A DNA stretch of 64,000 nt from an uncultured bacterium (lineage in GTDB: Bacteria > Verrucomicrobiota > Verrucomicrobiia > CAIQCK01). The notes beneath the pieces were generated by a model, which saw nothing but the letters and a program-made list of their open reading frames with translations, made no database searches and was not told the DNA's origin. Numbering within the stretch: the stretch's first letter is position 1; the number at the start of each line of letters is the position of its first letter. The translations under genes were made by a program, and so were the position numbers. The stretch spans positions 62,001 through 126,000 of the forward strand of contig CAIQCK010000002.1 in NCBI GenBank assembly GCA_903870275.1, in the 5' to 3' direction. Shown piece by piece: positions 8,222-16,612 of the stretch.

Positions 8222-8821
8222 ATGAAGTGCGAATGGTATCAACGGTGGTTGATTGCGTCAGCGGATGACGAACTCGTCGGCTGGCGCGATGCGTTGCTGC
8301 GCCGGCACATCTCCATGTGCGCGCAATGCAGCATCGAGCTTTCGGAACTGCGGCGCGTCCGCGAACTCGTGGCCGGCGAGAAAGCCCACTACATCGCCAA
8401 TCTGGACGACCAGGACTTCTGGCAGCGGCTGCGCCCGCACTTGAAAACGCCAGAGACGCAACCGCCGCCGCAGTTGGAGCCTGACGGCGAGTTGGTCATG
8501 GCTTACAGCCACCGGCAAACAAAAGAGCTGCGCGCACCAGCCGGCAAGGGCTTTTTCGGATTGTTCTCAATGCACTGGATGGCGTGGGGCGCTGTTGCGG
8601 CGGTCTTGTTGCTCGCAATTCTGAGCGGCGTGCGGGTGGCATATTCGCCACGGCACGATCAGGCAGCGCTCGACATCCCGCTCCTGCCCCCGCCGGGCCA
8701 GAACTGTGTGGATTTCACCGAAGTAAAGTCCACGAAGGACATTTGGGCCAGCATCGTGAAGTTCGACAAGCCGGACACGGACATTGCCGTCATCTGGGTT
8801 GACGGCCTGCCGGACCTCTAA
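8222..8821 (+). CDS. Orphan zinc anti-sigma-like membrane protein
   Basis: ATG at 8222 gives 199 residues. The N-terminus carries a zinc anti-sigma (ZAS/zf-HC2) pattern: C3, then H29-ISM-C33-AQ-C36. A single membrane helix follows at about 119-141 (AWGAVAAVLLLAILSGVRV), and the C-terminal 55 residues would be periplasmic. This is the usual layout of anti-sigma factors that hold an ECF sigma factor until an envelope signal arrives. No sigma factor gene lies next to it in the window, so the partner is unknown. The neighbouring gene on the 3' side is convergent (12 bp gap). Confidence 0.7.
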   Translation: MKCEWYQRWLIASADDELVGWRDALLRRHISMCAQCSIELSELRRVRELVAGEKAHYIANLDDQDFWQRLRPHLKTPETQPPPQLEPDGELVMAYSHRQTKELRAPAGKGFFGLFSMHWMAWGAVAAVLLLAILSGVRVAYSPRHDQAALDIPLLPPPGQNCVDFTEVKSTKDIWASIVKFDKPDTDIAVIWVDGLPDL

Positions 8822-8833
8822 AGCCGCTCTCCG

Positions 8834-9871
8834 TCACTTCCCGGCGATAATCAAGTCGAGCCGCTTGTTGAATTCCTCCAGCGGCAGCCCGCCGTCCTCG
8901 ATGCTGAGCCAGCCGTTGTAACCGATGTCGTCGAGCGCCTGGCGAACGGCGGACCAGTTGATGCTGCCGTCGCGCGGGTGGACGAACTTGCCGCCGTGGC
9001 CGTCGGGGTTGAGCAGGAAGTCCTTGATGTGGCACTTCGCGATGAGCGGGCCAAGCGCGTGAATCCAATCCTCCGGTTTCTGATACTTCACGTGGTTGCC
9101 GATGTCGAAGTAAGCCTTCACCCACGGGTTGTGGAACGACGCGACAAAGTTCTGGAACAGCGCGGGCTTCACCCAGAGGTTGTTCCAGACGTTTTCGAGC
9201 GCGATGATGACCTTCAACTCCTCTGCCAGCGGGATGAGTTTCTTCACCGCGGCGCGCGACGTGTCGGTGGCGTGGTTTTGCGCGGCGATGTAGTCCTTGT
9301 ATTTCTCGTTGTCACCGGCGACGACCTTTGAAACGTGGCCGGTTTTCTTGTCGAACTCGATCTCAAATTCCCACGCCTCCGGCATCGCCAGTCCCTTGCC
9401 GCCAACGCGGCAGGGCACCAGCAGCACCGTCTCCGCGCCGTAAGCGTGCGCCGCCCGCAGCGCGTCCTCCGTGACCTTGAGCGTGCTTTCCACCTTCGCC
9501 GGGTCGTCGCTGTTGAACTCCGCCCAGCCGCGCAACACGGAATGGATGCGCATGCCGAGCTTATCGGCGAGCCTGCGGCATTCGGCGGCTTCTTCCACTG
9601 TGGCAATACAGCCCTCGACGCCCTCGAAACCGGCGTCTTTGAGCTGGCGGAGGTAGGCTTCCATCGCCGCCGGCATGGAAAGTTCAGGTGTGCCAACGGC
9701 CGCATTCGGCGCAGCTATTGGTATGCCTTTTTTCGGCCGGTTGAAGATCATCGCCTTGTGGAGCGTGGTCTTGAACGCGGCGTGCGCGTCCCGTCCGCCG
9801 GCGGCCCAAAGGCCGAGTCCGGCGGCGGCGGAGGTTTTCACAAAATCGCGTCGGGTCAGGGAAAGGTTCAT
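8834..9871 (-). CDS. Tat-exported sugar phosphate isomerase/epimerase-like TIM barrel
   Basis: ATG at 9871 gives 345 residues with a Tat signal (LTRRDFVKTSAAAGLGLWAA). The mature part is an AP-endonuclease-2/xylose-isomerase-like TIM barrel, with AGFEGVEGC after the first strand, IIALENVWNN (metal-binding Glu), KAYFDIGNH, CHIKDFLLNP (His) and GWLSIEDGG (final Glu). These barrels bind a divalent metal and usually isomerise or epimerise sugars or polyols. Export of such an enzyme is common in Verrucomicrobia and Planctomycetes, but substrates are rarely known. A longer open frame upstream (to 10543) is only an extension through gene-poor DNA. Confidence 0.85.
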   Translation of the reverse strand: MNLSLTRRDFVKTSAAAGLGLWAAGGRDAHAAFKTTLHKAMIFNRPKKGIPIAAPNAAVGTPELSMPAAMEAYLRQLKDAGFEGVEGCIATVEEAAECRRLADKLGMRIHSVLRGWAEFNSDDPAKVESTLKVTEDALRAAHAYGAETVLLVPCRVGGKGLAMPEAWEFEIEFDKKTGHVSKVVAGDNEKYKDYIAAQNHATDTSRAAVKKLIPLAEELKVIIALENVWNNLWVKPALFQNFVASFHNPWVKAYFDIGNHVKYQKPEDWIHALGPLIAKCHIKDFLLNPDGHGGKFVHPRDGSINWSAVRQALDDIGYNGWLSIEDGGLPLEEFNKRLDLIIAGK

Positions 9872-10132
9872 GCGGTGTCTCCAGTGTTCGTTGATGATGG
9901 AACGATCCAAGGTTTCTCCAATGCCGCGCAGCATGGCACGTCTCCGCGTCCAGTCAAGCTCGTTGCAAAGCCGGGCGCGAGGTGGAGCGCGTTCACATGA
10001 AACGCGACGAGCCTCCGGGCGCACTCGGGGTTGCGCCGATGAAGCACCGCGTTTTGAAGGCGGCCCCCGACCCGGCGGCATGGTTGTTATGGGCACCTCC
10101 GAAGGCATCACTCCGCGACGCGCACCTCCTTT

Positions 10133-10261
10133 CATTTGGGTTCGTTTCGTAAAAAAGCTATTTGATTTCACGCCTCCCGCACATCGGAATCCTCGAATTC
10201 CTTTAAAAAACGACGATTTCGAGCTTTGGCGGCGGCCATCATTTGGCTTCGTTTTGGAAAA
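10133..10261 (+). repeat. Pair of 22-bp direct repeats (CATTTGGsTTCGTTTyGkAAAA)
   Basis: The units at 10133-10154 and 10240-10261 agree at 19 of 22 positions and are 107 bp apart in otherwise gene-free DNA. They look like members of a dispersed intergenic repeat family. Confidence 0.55.
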
Positions 10262-10718
10262 CGAATCCCAATGATTTCCGCCCCGTGGCGACCGCCCCGG
10301 CAGGGGTGCGATGACGCCGCTTTCGGCAACCAGGATGCGGCGTGCCGGCCGGCGATGGGTCACGACCGGTTCCACCGGCGCGACCTGGCGCCGCCCGTCG
10401 CGGTGCGAAACCCTCCACGGATTCCACGGAACGGTCGAAGGCGGCGTCAAGCCGCTGCGCTCCGAAATTGCCGGGCCGGCTTTGGGGCTGCCGTGGCCGG
10501 CCTCCGGCGGGACTTCCCGCGCCCGGGCAAAGGCTCGTTTCATTACAGGGCGGAAAGTAAGACTATTTCTCTATTATGTCAAGAGAAATTTACTAGTTTT
10601 CAGACGTCGCCACGGCGCACTCGCGGGGGCGGCCAATCGCGGCCCCTTGGGCGCGCTTGGCCGCCGTGCCGGTGAAGCATCGCGTCCGGAGGCCGCGATC
10701 CACCAGCAGCATCTTGGC

Positions 10719-10756
10719 AGGCCAGGTCCGCGACCCGGCGAAACCATCATCAATCC
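10719..10756 (+). repeat. Partial copy of the palindromic element
   Basis: This stretch matches the left half of the element at 12191-12256 (AGGCC, GGTC, CGACCCGGCGAAA, then CATCATCAA) with only a few differences. It lacks the right half that would pair back, so it is probably a decayed copy. Confidence 0.55.
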
Positions 10757-10837
10757 TCCAAATCTTCCGCCTTGCTGCGCTTGTCGCAATACGATAAAAA
10801 ACCTTCGCAAACCAGGTTGGGTGAATTGGGCCAAGGA

Positions 10838-12145
10838 ATGAAACCGCACTTCACGAGCATCATTATCGTCGCTTTCCTGATGTCATGCTTTGGCGCGGTT
10901 TTTGCCGCGGACCTTTGTCCTCTATGCGGCGGCACCGTTGTCAAAGCCGAGACGCTCAAAGATGACACCAGCCAGCCAAGCAAGAACCTCTGTGTTTGGA
11001 ACCGTTGTGGTGGTTCCGATAGACTTCACGAGGATCAAACTCTTGTTTGCACGCAATGCTGGTTCTCGTTCAGACCGGGAAAGCCCGAGGTCTGGCAGCG
11101 GTCTAGTGAATTGCCAGATTCCTTCTATCATCCTCTCTCGGACGTGATTCGCCATTGTCCAGCGCCTGATCCGGCACCCAACGTACGGGTTATATATGGG
11201 AAAATGTTCATGGGAACGGGAACCAATGACACAACGCGTGTGATTGCCGTGCCCGGCGGAAAGGGAAAGAAAATCCAATGGAGCGCGGTCGATTCGACGG
11301 ATTATTCAGACGTGCAGGTTAAAGAGCATATCTACTTGAGTTGCAAGAACTCTGAAGAATTGATGGCGAAGATTCTCACCTACTGCGCACAGCATAACCT
11401 GTCATTCAGGGATGATCGCAACGTATCAGATCCGGAAGACATTTGCGTCACCATCACCACCATGCCAACGCCTTACCACCCGCGTTCGAAGTCTGCCGCA
11501 CAACCGAAAGACAACGCCTCCCCTGGTCCGGCCTTCGCCGCCAAACTCTGTCCTCTATGCGGCGGCAGACTGGTCAAGGCCGTGTCGGTCAAAGATGACA
11601 CCAACAAGCCGAGCAAGAACATGGAGATTTGGAATCGCAGTATTTGCCTCAACCCGCGCTACAACGACGAGGCGGTTATCTGCACGCAGTGTTGGTTGTC
11701 GTTTTCCCCGGGATGGTCTGAGGCGTGGGAACGATGCAGCGAGTTGCCGGATTCCTTCCGCTATCCGCTCTCCGAGACGCTTCGCCATTTTCCGGTGCCT
11801 GTCGAGAGTGGCGCCTACACACAAAGATTCATCGCTGGGCAAACCAACGACACGACTCACGTCCTGCCTTTGCCCGGTGGCAGCGGAAAAGAAACCAAAT
11901 GGCGTGTGATCCATTCGCTGGAGTATTCAAACGTGATGGTTGAGGAGAGCACTCACTTCTGGTGCAAGGATTTCAAAGAACTGATGACGAAATTTCACGG
12001 CCACTGCACGCGGCATGAGTTTTCAATGGAGGAGGATCGGGCCAAATCATATCCGGGTGAAGTTCACGTCACGATCACCACCAAACTGATGCCTTATCAA
12101 CCGCGTTCGGCAGCAGCCGTGAAACCGAAGGGCAACAAGCCCTAA
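10838..12145 (+). CDS. Secreted protein with two tandem CPLCGG/CTQCW zinc-ribbon-like modules
   Basis: ATG at 10838, with AAGG just upstream, gives 435 residues. A signal peptide (TSIIIVAFLMSCFGAVFAA) is followed by two homologous modules of about 205 residues with a period of exactly 211 codons (633 bp). Each begins LCPLCGG and carries CTQCW 44 residues later (C27/C30 with C71/C74, and C238/C241 with C282/C285), a four-Cys arrangement suited to zinc. Both share SELPDSF, TNDTT, PGG and VTITT landmarks. The duplication includes the last residues of the signal region (FAA before each LCPLCGG). I do not recognise the family and no function can be assigned. Confidence 0.8.
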   Translation: MKPHFTSIIIVAFLMSCFGAVFAADLCPLCGGTVVKAETLKDDTSQPSKNLCVWNRCGGSDRLHEDQTLVCTQCWFSFRPGKPEVWQRSSELPDSFYHPLSDVIRHCPAPDPAPNVRVIYGKMFMGTGTNDTTRVIAVPGGKGKKIQWSAVDSTDYSDVQVKEHIYLSCKNSEELMAKILTYCAQHNLSFRDDRNVSDPEDICVTITTMPTPYHPRSKSAAQPKDNASPGPAFAAKLCPLCGGRLVKAVSVKDDTNKPSKNMEIWNRSICLNPRYNDEAVICTQCWLSFSPGWSEAWERCSELPDSFRYPLSETLRHFPVPVESGAYTQRFIAGQTNDTTHVLPLPGGSGKETKWRVIHSLEYSNVMVEESTHFWCKDFKELMTKFHGHCTRHEFSMEEDRAKSYPGEVHVTITTKLMPYQPRSAAAVKPKGNKP

Positions 12146-12190
12146 ACTCTTTTCATCCGATAGGCATGCAGGATGCCGGATGTGAGTTTT

Positions 12191-12256
12191 GTAGGCCGGG
12201 TCCCCGACCCGGCGAAATCATCATCAACCATCGCCGCGTGAGGGCACGCGGCCTAC
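12191..12256. repeat. Palindromic repeat element (REP-like) between convergent genes
   Basis: GTAGGCC at 12191-12197 pairs with GGCCTAC at 12250-12256. Inside are two perfect 7-bp hairpins: CCGGGTC/GACCCGG at 12196-12212 with loop CCC, and CCGCGTG/CACGCGG at 12234-12251 with loop AGGG. The cloverleaf-like fold lies between two converging genes and could end transcription on both strands. A partial copy is at 10719-10756. Confidence 0.7.
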
Positions 12257-12284
12257 AGCGGCGATTGTAGCGACTGCGTCTCCT

Positions 12285-13694
12285 CTAAATTCCCCTCAGC
12301 ATATACGCCTGTAGGACGCCGGATTCGTCGGAGTTGAAGAAGCCGAGCTTGCCGTCGGGGGAGAGGAACGGGTGGATGTGCGACTGCTTGATGCAGGTGG
12401 AGCGTGGGTTCAACAGGCGTTTCCAGTTGCGCAGCGCGTCCTTGCCCGGCTCGCCAAACTCGGCGGCGAAGATGCGGCCGCCCTTGTCGAACGGCCCGGC
12501 GTCGCTGATGAACCGCCGGCCCGCGATGTCGCCGGCGAAGTGGCTGAAGCGGGATTCCTTCAGGTCGCGCGTGAGGTCGTTGCGGACGCCGCCGGGTGTG
12601 TTGAGGCCGACGTGGCCGGTGTGCGGCGCGGCTTTGCCCTCGATGAGGAACGCGCCGCGTGGTTTGGCCGAACTGGTGCTGGTGATGCCCCACATGGTAC
12701 GGCCACGCCAGCATTGATGGCCCTGGCAACGCTCGTTGCCGTCGCGGCCCCACGGCATGTTGCGGAAGTTGGTGCCATCGTCGCGGATGACGTGGATGTC
12801 CGCGCCGTCGCCGGCGGCAAGCACTTTGCACTCGCCCTTGGGGGTGATGACGCAGCCGTGGTTTTCCTGAATGAGGATGTCGCGCGAGGCCTCCGGGTCG
12901 GTGGAGCGGCAATACTGCGAGTGCATGTTGCACCACGTCGGGCCGTGGATGACGAGGTTGACCGTCGCCTTCTCCAGATCGAACACCATCAGGCCGTAGG
13001 GCGGCGGGTCGCACTCGCCGTCGCCGAGGAAGCCGGAGATGGCGAGCCGCTTGCTGTCCGAGGAGATCGTGGAGATCGGGTAGAGCCGGCTGGGGCGGAA
13101 TTTCGTGCCCGGCAGCGGCGCGTCCACGACCAGCAGCGTGCGCCGGTCGGTGCCGTCGAGGTTGACGCGCTTGAGGGCAAACTGGCCGCCGCCGACCGTC
13201 GTTTCGTCCACGAAGTAATAGAGGTATTTGCCGTCGGGCGAGACGGATGGCGCGACGCAGCCCGTTTCCTGCGTGAGCGGCGAGAGTGCGCAGCCGTTCT
13301 CGATGTCGCAGAGGTAATACTGGTGCTTCGGGTCGTTCTTGTTGCCGCCGTGCGCGGTCGCCGAGCGGTGCAGGACGAACCGCTTCGAGTCCATCGAAAA
13401 GACCTGCGCCTCCATGTAAAGATGCGCCCACGGCACACCCAACTCGGTCGTGAGTTGGATCACCTCCAACCCTTTCGGCGATTCGTCGTCGAGCAGGTCG
13501 GGCCGGGGTTTTGCCTTCTCCAGCTTTGCGGAACTGAGAAGGTCGGGAGCGACGCGTTTGGGAGCGTCATCGGCGGCAAACGCCGAAGACCCGGCCCACC
13601 GGCCCAGAAAGACGCCGGCCGTTGCGAGACCGGCATGGCGCAGAAATACGCGGCGCGAGTTGGAACCCGAAGGAGTTGGTTTGCAATTGTTCAT
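12285..13694 (-). CDS. Tat-exported beta-propeller, oligogalacturonate lyase-like
   Basis: ATG at 13694 gives 469 residues with a Tat signal (NSRRVFLRHAGLATAGVFLG). The mature protein is made of propeller blades with TolB-like VSPDGKYLYYF, ISSDSKRLAIS and FLSPDGKLGFFNSDESG signatures. The final blade (HIHPFLSPDG, NSDESGVLQAYML) and a conserved CNMHSQYCR region suggest the PL22 oligogalacturonate lyase group, which cleaves short pectin fragments. Assignment is moderate: TolB-like propellers are numerous and the catalytic residues were not aligned. An exported pectin-fragment enzyme would fit the other glycan genes of the window. Confidence 0.7.
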   Translation of the reverse strand: MNNCKPTPSGSNSRRVFLRHAGLATAGVFLGRWAGSSAFAADDAPKRVAPDLLSSAKLEKAKPRPDLLDDESPKGLEVIQLTTELGVPWAHLYMEAQVFSMDSKRFVLHRSATAHGGNKNDPKHQYYLCDIENGCALSPLTQETGCVAPSVSPDGKYLYYFVDETTVGGGQFALKRVNLDGTDRRTLLVVDAPLPGTKFRPSRLYPISTISSDSKRLAISGFLGDGECDPPPYGLMVFDLEKATVNLVIHGPTWCNMHSQYCRSTDPEASRDILIQENHGCVITPKGECKVLAAGDGADIHVIRDDGTNFRNMPWGRDGNERCQGHQCWRGRTMWGITSTSSAKPRGAFLIEGKAAPHTGHVGLNTPGGVRNDLTRDLKESRFSHFAGDIAGRRFISDAGPFDKGGRIFAAEFGEPGKDALRNWKRLLNPRSTCIKQSHIHPFLSPDGKLGFFNSDESGVLQAYMLRGI

Positions 13695-13805
13695 GTCAGA
13701 AGCAGGAGTTTTGTAACCGCTAGCTACCATTAATGTCGTCCACGAGTCCAGAGCGAAATCCGCTGGAAATCCACTGGTTTCGCCGCCCAGAATCGGGGAT
13801 TGCAC

Positions 13806-13834
13806 TTGACGCAACCGGGGAAAGCTCCTACGGT
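13806..13834 (+). promoter_or_regulatory. Candidate promoter of the DUF5679 gene
   Basis: TTGACG at 13806-13811 and TACGGT at 13829-13834 are 17 bp apart. Transcription would start near 13841, leaving a leader of about 45 bases with a strong GGAGGAGG ribosome site before the ATG at 13885. Confidence 0.45.
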
Positions 13835-13884
13835 TTTCCGATTCTTGAGCCGTGAATGGCTCATGATGGAGGAGGAATCTATTT

Positions 13885-14031
13885 ATGGCAGAAGGATATT
13901 GCGTCAAGTGCAAGGCGAAGAAGGAAATCGCCGAAGCGAAAGAAGTCACCATGAAGAATGGCCGCAAGGCGCTTCAAGGCAAGTGCCCGACGTGCGGCAC
14001 GGGAATGTACAAGATTCTCGGCAAGAGTTAA
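13885..14031 (+). CDS. DUF5679 small zinc-ribbon protein
   Basis: This 48-residue protein (MAEGYCVKCKAKKEI start) has two Cys knuckles, C6-VK-C9 and C34-PT-C37, and the central EVTMKNGRKALQGKCPTCG pattern of DUF5679. An excellent Shine-Dalgarno run (GGAGGAGG) lies 9-16 bases upstream. The family has no known function; similar tiny zinc ribbons are often found near ribosome- or topoisomerase-associated genes. It is the first of a co-directional run that continues with the nucleoside diphosphate kinase 110 bp downstream. Confidence 0.85.
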   Translation: MAEGYCVKCKAKKEIAEAKEVTMKNGRKALQGKCPTCGTGMYKILGKS

Positions 14032-14141
14032 GCCGGCTGGCAGCGCGCGGCATTTAAACCATCCCCGCATGGATGGGATGTTTCCGCGCGGAGACCGGCA
14101 CCGGCTGACGCGCGGGCCGCAGTTCAGTAGCGAGGAATTTT

Positions 14142-15317
14142 ATGGCGGAAGAACTGGCCTACGTATTGGTCAATCCCTACACGTTGTTCAAGTCGCGCAC
14201 CGGCGGCGTGCTGGCGCGATTGATGTCGCGCACGGCGCTGGACCTGGTAGCGGCGCGCGTGTTCGCTCCGGGCAAGGAGCTGGTGGAGGAATACGCCTCG
14301 ACGGTGGTGACGAAAAACGATCCGCAGTCGCAGGAAGTCCAGGAACTGATCCGTCGCTACGTTTTGGAAAACTACCTGCCGGACCCGAAGACCGGCCGGC
14401 GCAGGCGGGCGTTGATGCTGTTGTTCCGCGGCGAGGACGCGGTGCACCGCGTGCGCAACGTCGTCGGCAACATCACCACCGGCCCGGTGCGCGGCGTGGC
14501 CATCCGGGACACCTATGGCGATTACCTGCTCGGGCCGAAGGGCGAGGTCAAGTATTTCGAGCCGGCCGTGCTGGCCGCGCCGACGCCGGAAGAAGCCGCG
14601 TTCAAACTCAAGCTCTGGGCGCGCCACTCCGACACCGATGGCGGGTTGGTGAACGACACCATCCAGTATTCGGCCAGCGCCAAGCCGCAGCGCACGCTGG
14701 TGTTGATCAAGCCCGACAATTTCAACTTCCCCAGCGGCCGGCCCGGCAATGTGCTGGACGTTTTCTCCAGCACCGGCCTCTACATCGTCGGGATGAAGGT
14801 GCACCAGATGAGCGTGGCCCAGGCCGAAAATTTCTACGGCCCGGTGCGCGAGCAGTTGCTGACCAAAATGCAAGGCCTGGCACTGGCGAAAGTGCTGCCA
14901 ACAGTGGAGCAGGCGCTGGACATGAAACTGCCCGTCGACGCCGTCGAGAAGCTCGGCAATTTGCTCGGCCCGTTTTTCGGCGAGGCGCTGTTCCAGCAGA
15001 TCGTGAAGTTCATGACCGGCATCGCGCCGGCCCAGTGCGCCCCCGATCAGAAGAACAAACCGGGGCACGCCAAGTGCATCGCGGTCGTCTATGAAGGCAC
15101 GGACGCGGTGCGCAAGATCCGCGAGGTGCTGGGACCGACCGATCCGAAGAAAGCCGGTCCGGGCACCATCCGGCGCGAATTTGGCCAGTCGGTGATGGTC
15201 AACGCGGCGCACGCCTCGGATTCGCCGGAGAACGCCAATCGCGAGATCGGGATCATCAATTTCAAGGAAAACAACTTCAAGCGGGTCGTGGAAGAGTTCT
15301 ACGGCAAGCTGGACTGA
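14142..15317 (+). CDS. Tandem nucleoside diphosphate kinase with a degenerate N-terminal copy
   Basis: At 391 residues this is more than twice the usual NDK length of about 140. The C-terminal half has the NDK landmarks TLVLIKPDNF (K190), GPGTIRREFGQ and NAAHASDSPENANREI with the phospho-accepting His at about 357. It contains an insertion of about 65 residues before the CIAVVYEGTDAV strand. The N-terminal half (residues about 5-140) follows the same order (YVLVNPYTLFKSRTGGVLARL, ALMLLFRGEDAVHRVRNVVG) but has RDTYGDYLL in place of the HxSDS active site, so it should be catalytically dead. NDKs transfer the gamma-phosphate between nucleotides. The aminotransferase gene follows 32 bp later. Confidence 0.85.
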   Translation: MAEELAYVLVNPYTLFKSRTGGVLARLMSRTALDLVAARVFAPGKELVEEYASTVVTKNDPQSQEVQELIRRYVLENYLPDPKTGRRRRALMLLFRGEDAVHRVRNVVGNITTGPVRGVAIRDTYGDYLLGPKGEVKYFEPAVLAAPTPEEAAFKLKLWARHSDTDGGLVNDTIQYSASAKPQRTLVLIKPDNFNFPSGRPGNVLDVFSSTGLYIVGMKVHQMSVAQAENFYGPVREQLLTKMQGLALAKVLPTVEQALDMKLPVDAVEKLGNLLGPFFGEALFQQIVKFMTGIAPAQCAPDQKNKPGHAKCIAVVYEGTDAVRKIREVLGPTDPKKAGPGTIRREFGQSVMVNAAHASDSPENANREIGIINFKENNFKRVVEEFYGKLD

Positions 15318-15349
15318 CCGCCCTGCGCGGATGGGAGGAGTTTCGTGCC

Positions 15350-16522
15350 ATGAAAGACTTCGTCGCAGACCGTTCCAAAGTCCTGACACCGTCGCTGACG
15401 CTGGCGGTGGACGCCAAGGCCAAAGCGATGAAAGCCGCCGGCGATGACGTGTGCGGCTTCGGCGCCGGCGAGCCGGACTTCGACACGCCGCAACACATCA
15501 AGGATGCCGCCGTCGCCGCGCTCGCGAAGGGCATGACCAAATACACGCCCTCCAGCGGCACGCCGCAGTTGCGCCAGGCCATCGCCGACAAGCTCGCGCG
15601 CAAAAACGGCATCACCTACAAATCCAGCCAGGTCATCGTCTCCTGCGGCGGCAAACATTCCTGCTTCAACGTCGTTTTCGCCACGTGCAATCCCGGCGAC
15701 GAGGTCATCATCCCCGCGCCCTACTGGCTGAGTTATCCGGAAATGGTGAAGATGGCCGGAGCGAAGCCGGTGATTCTGCCGACCAGCGACACCACCGAAT
15801 TCAAAATCACCCCCGAGCAATTGCGCGCCGCGATCACGCCGCGCACGAAGCTGTTCATCCTCAACTCGCCGTCGAACCCGACCGGCTCGGTTTATACGCG
15901 GGCGGAGTTGGAGGCGCTTGGCCGCGTCTGCATCGAGAAAGACGTGCTCGTGCTCAGCGACGAGATTTACGAAGACCTCATCTACCCCGGCGCGACGCAT
16001 CACAGCCTCGCCTCGTCCGGGCCGGAGTTTTATGCGAACACCGTGACGGTGATCGGATTCTCGAAAGCCTACTCAATGACCGGCTGGCGGCTTGGCTACC
16101 TCGCCGCGCCGGAGCCGATTGCGAAGGCGATTGACGCCATCCAGAGCCACTCGACGTCGAACCCGACCAGCTTCGCGCAAGCCGGCGCGGTGGCGGCGCT
16201 CACCGGCCCGCAGGATCACTTGAAGTTGTGGCTGGCGGAATTCACCAAACGGCGCAATTACATGCTGCAACGTCTCAACGCCACTCCCGGCGTGTCGTGC
16301 GTTGACGCGAAAGGCGCGTTCTACCTGCTGCCCAACATCAGCAAACTCGGCCTCACGCCCATGGAGTTTTCCAAACAACTGCTCGACGAGGAAAAAGTGG
16401 CCGTCGTTCCCGGCGAAGCGTTCGGCACCGACCGGCACATCCGCCTCTCCTACGCCAGCTCGATGACCAACATCGAGAAGGGCCTGGATCGCATCGAGCG
16501 GTTCTGTCGCAAACGCGCGTAA
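15350..16522 (+). CDS. Aspartate-type (class I/II) aminotransferase
   Basis: This 390-residue PLP enzyme has the normal length and motifs of subgroup-Ib aspartate aminotransferases: SPSNPTGSVYTRAEL, VLSDEIYEDLIYPG, the Schiff-base lysine K239 in VIGFSKAYSMTGWRLGYL, and the substrate-carboxylate arginine region HIRLSYASS near the end. It transfers the amino group between aspartate (or prephenate or aromatic acids in some members) and 2-oxoglutarate in the cytoplasm. A strong GGGAGGAG ribosome site lies upstream. It probably shares a transcript with the NDK gene. Confidence 0.93.
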   Translation: MKDFVADRSKVLTPSLTLAVDAKAKAMKAAGDDVCGFGAGEPDFDTPQHIKDAAVAALAKGMTKYTPSSGTPQLRQAIADKLARKNGITYKSSQVIVSCGGKHSCFNVVFATCNPGDEVIIPAPYWLSYPEMVKMAGAKPVILPTSDTTEFKITPEQLRAAITPRTKLFILNSPSNPTGSVYTRAELEALGRVCIEKDVLVLSDEIYEDLIYPGATHHSLASSGPEFYANTVTVIGFSKAYSMTGWRLGYLAAPEPIAKAIDAIQSHSTSNPTSFAQAGAVAALTGPQDHLKLWLAEFTKRRNYMLQRLNATPGVSCVDAKGAFYLLPNISKLGLTPMEFSKQLLDEEKVAVVPGEAFGTDRHIRLSYASSMTNIEKGLDRIERFCRKRA

Positions 16523-16566
16523 CCGCACCAACGCCGGGGCGGGGCGGCGAATGTGGCAATCGTGGC

Positions 16567-16595
16567 TTGGCTGTGGTTGCCGGCCTCATTATAGT
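16567..16595 (+). promoter_or_regulatory. Candidate promoter of the second isomerase
   Basis: TTGGCT at 16567-16572 and TATAGT at 16590-16595 are 17 bp apart. Transcription would start near 16602, about 11 bases before the ATG at 16613. Confidence 0.5.
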
Positions 16596-16612
16596 GTGTT
16601 TGGTGGTTCACG

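Larger units (their letters stand above)
9872..10837. other. Gene-poor intergenic stretch with degenerate repeats
   Basis: About 965 bases contain no gene with a recognisable product on either strand. Long open frames here are compositional. The stretch holds the two 22-bp repeats at 10133-10154 and 10240-10261 and the partial palindromic-element copy at 10719-10756. Translated segments resemble the NEPK and TKRTQ peptides often mis-annotated as hypothetical proteins in this phylum and in Planctomycetes, which suggests decayed repeat DNA. Confidence 0.6.

Noticed and set aside
10226..10841. Long open frames on both strands in the repeat-bearing stretch
   Set aside because: Composition-driven, overlapping on several frames, with NEPK/TKRTQ-like pseudo-peptides and no start signals.
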